From assembly GCF_024170505.1 (NCBI RefSeq), contig NZ_JALJYG010000008.1, positions 21,246-85,245 on the forward strand: a DNA stretch of 64,000 nucleotides, in the 5' to 3' direction. Source of the stretch: Methanocalculus alkaliphilus (lineage in GTDB: Archaea; Halobacteriota; Methanomicrobia; Methanomicrobiales; Methanocorpusculaceae). Below, piece after piece: positions 63,201-64,000 of this stretch. Numbering within the stretch: the first letter of the stretch is position 1; each line of letters begins with the position of its first letter. The notes below the pieces were generated by a model. The model searched no databases. It had not been told where the DNA came from and was given only the letters and a program-made list of their open reading frames with translations. A program made the position numbers and the translations under genes.

Positions 63201-63768
63201 AGGTGTCGTTGAGCGGAATATCGCCGTCAGCCTCCCCGCCCATCAGCACAATGCTGCCATCAGGGAGGATCACACTCGTATGCCAGGCTCGGCCGCTCCA
63301 TCCGGCACCGGGATTTACCTGCGTCCACGTGGATCCATTATCATAAGAGCGCCAGGTATCGTTCTTCCTACCGCCAGCATCCCATCCGCCCATCAGCACA
63401 ATACTGCTGTCAGGGAGCACCACACTTGTCTGACCCCACCGGCCGCTCCACCCGGGAGTGTCATCAACCCGGATCCACGCACCATCAAAAGGCTCATCGC
63501 CGAAATACCATGCCAGGCCGGTTGCGGGTTCGCCGGTTGATTCATCAGAGAACTGAACCGTAAGCGGAGCATCACCCTCCGTCACATTCGCGGAGAAGTC
63601 TGCTATAGGATATGCCGCCGCCCCTCCAACCAGACAAGTACAGATGATACCCAAAAGCAGCAACCACAGTGCCATTACCCGATGGAAGGAGTGGTATTCA
63701 TATTGCCATGGCATTACGCCCTTTGTTACGGGAGTATGATCAGGGGTCAGAGAACGAGGCGGAATCAT
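60298..63768 (-). CDS. surface protein: Kelch/Asp-box propellers nested in PKD domains
   Basis: 1156 residues. A signal peptide (ALWLLLLGIICTCLVGGAAA, about 33-52) precedes PKD 1, whose WYFGDE strand is interrupted by six 50-residue repeats and resumes at YNNPGVYNVTLQAYNAGG. A continuous PKD 2 follows (residues about 435-520). PKD 3 is again interrupted by six repeats. Each repeat has a Kelch-type HTSVxLPDGSIVLMGG and an Asp box SxDxGxTW. A TP-rich linker, a beta-rich domain, a second TP-rich stalk and a C-terminal membrane helix (IYMIIGIVVILLLIGVAYY) plus KKKEER complete it. A TTAAATAG box about 30 nt upstream supports the first ATG. Confidence 0.9.
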   Translation of the reverse strand: MIPPRSLTPDHTPVTKGVMPWQYEYHSFHRVMALWLLLLGIICTCLVGGAAAYPIADFSANVTEGDAPLTVQFSDESTGEPATGLAWYFGDEPFDGAWIRVDDTPGWSGRWGQTSVVLPDSSIVLMGGWDAGGRKNDTWRSYDNGSTWTQVNPGAGWSGRAWHTSVILPDGSIVLMGGEADGDIPLNDTWRSEDGGATWNQVNPGAGWSARYSHTSVLLPDGSIVLMGGTDDDVYTNDVWRSPDGGATWTQVSASAGWSERYTHTSVVLPDGSIVVMGGADSADNLMNDVWRSPDGGATWNQVNANAGWNGRFGHTSVLLPDGSIVQMGGSGFPFSLRNDIWRSSDGGATWTQVNESARWSERLGHTSVVLPDGSIVLMGGLDGSFQNDVWRLETAGSYEQNPGHIYNNPGVYNVTLQAYNAGGSNATIKQGYITVTTPPPVANFTATPTRGPGPLQVTFTDESTGSPDEWLWDFGDGYTNTTANPVHTYESPGTYTVSLNASNAGGSNTTERLGYITVTIPPPAADFTAAPGTGAAPLTVQFSDTSSGDPATGWAWYFGDEAFDGAWTRVSESAGWSGRLWHTSVVLPDGSILLMGGMDNEGYKNDTWRSYDNGATWTLVNESTGWSARGLHTSVVLPDGSVVLMGGMDAGGVMNDTWRSSDNGSTWVQVNASAGWSPRSLPTSVLLPDGSIVLMGGAGSGGPMNDTWRSSDGGATWTQLNPAAGWIERMDHRSVLLPDGSIVLIGGMDSADNRMNDTWRSPDGGATWTLVNESGGWIGSIGHTNVVLPDGSILLMEVNGGAMNNAVWRSPDAGATWTEVNTSAGWPIRVWHTSVVLPDGSIVLMGGFDDGDSLLNDTWRLETAGSYLENPLHTYNNPGLYNVTLQAYNAGGYTAAMKEGYITVTTPTPAPTPTPRPSGGGGSSAQTVSNVGSTSFLQSSAGQVLQNYNLGTADGSAQLKIPLGTTVLNADGGSAGTISIIDTSPGRQSGEIPDVSVDATFIIAGTGYAVSGSPAGTTFSPAILLTFTFTDEEWSELMADADDNPSNLVIKWYNPRTESYEDIETSVDPDSQTVSAWISHFSIYAVFVDSEASATVVPTTPQTTDTPGPVTTAPPQPVVPDEGPRFPGIYMIIGIVVILLLIGVAYYSIKKKEER
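61190..62083 (-). repeat. second array of six about 150-bp tandem repeats in the surface protein gene
   Basis: Six coding repeats, each including the DNA words for LPDGSI and the Asp box. Similarity to the array at 62590-63486 shows that the whole PKD-propeller unit was duplicated. Confidence 0.8.
62590..63486 (-). repeat. first array of six about 150-bp tandem repeats in the surface protein gene
   Basis: Six coding repeats of about 50 codons. They are close enough at DNA level to permit slippage or recombination between repeats. Confidence 0.8.
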
Positions 63769-63794
63769 AATGGTAGTAATAGATACATAGACTC

Positions 63795-63803
63795 CTATTT
63801 AAC
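63795..63803 (-). promoter_or_regulatory. TATA-like box of the surface protein gene
   Basis: GTTAAATAG on the minus strand, about 27-35 nt before ATG 63768; no ribosome binding site is present, so a leaderless mRNA is likely. Confidence 0.5.
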
Positions 63804-63819
63804 TCCACATGCGAGAAGT

Positions 63820-63838
63820 CCCCTTGCGCAAGCTGGGG
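63820..63838 (+). repeat. candidate IS200/IS605 left-end hairpin
   Basis: CCCC and GGGG flank the palindrome TTGCGCAA plus GCT, 60 nt upstream of a transposase start. Such subterminal hairpins are recognised by TnpA in IS200/IS605 elements. The second GAGC-CGTCTAC-GAGCTC structure follows at once. Confidence 0.5.
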
Positions 63839-63897
63839 GATGAGAGCCGTCTACGAGCTCCCGCAACCTTTATGGTTCATCACACCTGATAGCAACT

Positions 63898-64000
63898 ATG
63901 GACTGCCGATTAGATAAGGGCGCCCATTCGGTCTATGCTTTGCACTACCATTTGGTGCAGTGTGTCAAGTACCGGAGAGGAGTCTTTGTCGATGATCGGT
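63898..64000 (+). CDS. tnpA: IS200/IS605 family transposase TnpA, 3' end outside window
   Basis: 34 residues visible (MDCRLDKGAHSVYALHYHLV, then QCVKYRRGVFVDD). SVYxLHYHLVxCVKYRR is the N-terminal signature of the Y1 HUH transposase TnpA. The catalytic HUH and Tyr lie beyond the window. It marks a mobile element adjacent to the surface protein gene. Confidence 0.9.
   Translation, partial: MDCRLDKGAHSVYALHYHLVQCVKYRRGVFVDDR

Noticed and set aside
62590..63486. CRISPR array, suggested by regular repeats
   Set aside because: The units are about 150 bp, in frame, code for propeller blades and have no unique spacers; no cas genes are present.

Overview
The window comes from a methanogenic euryarchaeon, most likely of the order Methanomicrobiales. 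The genus cannot be fixed from sequence alone. Supporting signs are archaeal ribosomal protein and RNA polymerase genes (rps13-rps4-rps11-rpoD-rpl18e-rpl13-rps9-rpoN-rpoK), an Rpo3 subunit carrying two ferredoxin-type Fe-S motifs, the archaeal mevalonate branch with isopentenyl phosphate kinase, deoxyhypusine synthase, a TBP paralogue, CBS-domain arrays, PKD surface proteins, and many TATA-like boxes with either GGAGG-type ribosome binding sites or leaderless starts.

Layout. 1-3.6 kb is accessory DNA: a two-gene AAA ATPase/DUF4276 module, a divergent TBP, a small protein with a frameshifted GNAT, and a decayed alpha/beta hydrolase. 3.85-11.3 kb holds an NSS-type transporter, a minus-strand DNA-damage-type operon (RecA-like protein without a P-loop, small helical protein, PolB2-type polymerase, MqsA/YgiT zinc protein), a STAS protein, CorA, and a possible PD-(D/E)XK protein. 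11.3-24.7 kb is a long minus-strand housekeeping run: tRNA-Ser, the ribosomal/RNAP operon, tRNA-Pro, enolase, rps2, Memo-family amrB, mevalonate kinase, IPK, IDI-2, RNase J, isoprenyl diphosphate synthase and glutamyl-tRNA synthetase. Together these link translation with archaeal lipid precursor synthesis.

24.8-31.4 kb holds deoxyhypusine synthase, five consecutive CBS-domain genes (about 18 CBS motifs in one operon) and a divergent Era-like GTPase/DUF2073/OapC-ArvC operon. 31.6-38.6 kb holds a KamA-family radical SAM enzyme, a possible structured RNA, rps15-recJ-pcc1-rps3ae, apgM, a bactofilin-like protein and a methyltransferase-like protein. 38.7-41.9 kb is the siroheme-dependent heme pathway (ahbD, ahbA, ahbB, ahbC). 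42-47.8 kb is minus-strand metabolism: archaetidylinositol phosphate synthase type, NMP kinase, hisC, argD, guaAb, pyrG.

47.8-64 kb becomes accessory again: hotdog thioesterase, a secreted repeat protein, acetyltransferase, DJ-1/PfpI, GT2, a TPR-winged-helix/BrxD-like ATPase pair, TPR protein, two RelE/ParE-type toxin-antitoxin pairs plus a truncated antitoxin, a DUF4143 ATPase, a YhaM-like HD protein, a 1156-residue surface protein, and the left end of an IS200/IS605 element running off the window.

The most interesting candidates are: (1) the PolB2 operon, where the P-loop-less RecA-like partner ends in a PCNA-interacting-peptide-like tail, suggesting an archaeal analogue of the bacterial ImuA-ImuB-DnaE2 mutasome; (2) the five-gene CBS array; (3) the TPR-wHTH/BrxD-like ATPase pair standing outside any BREX locus; and (4) the surface protein in which six-bladed Kelch/Asp-box propellers are inserted inside PKD domains, twice.
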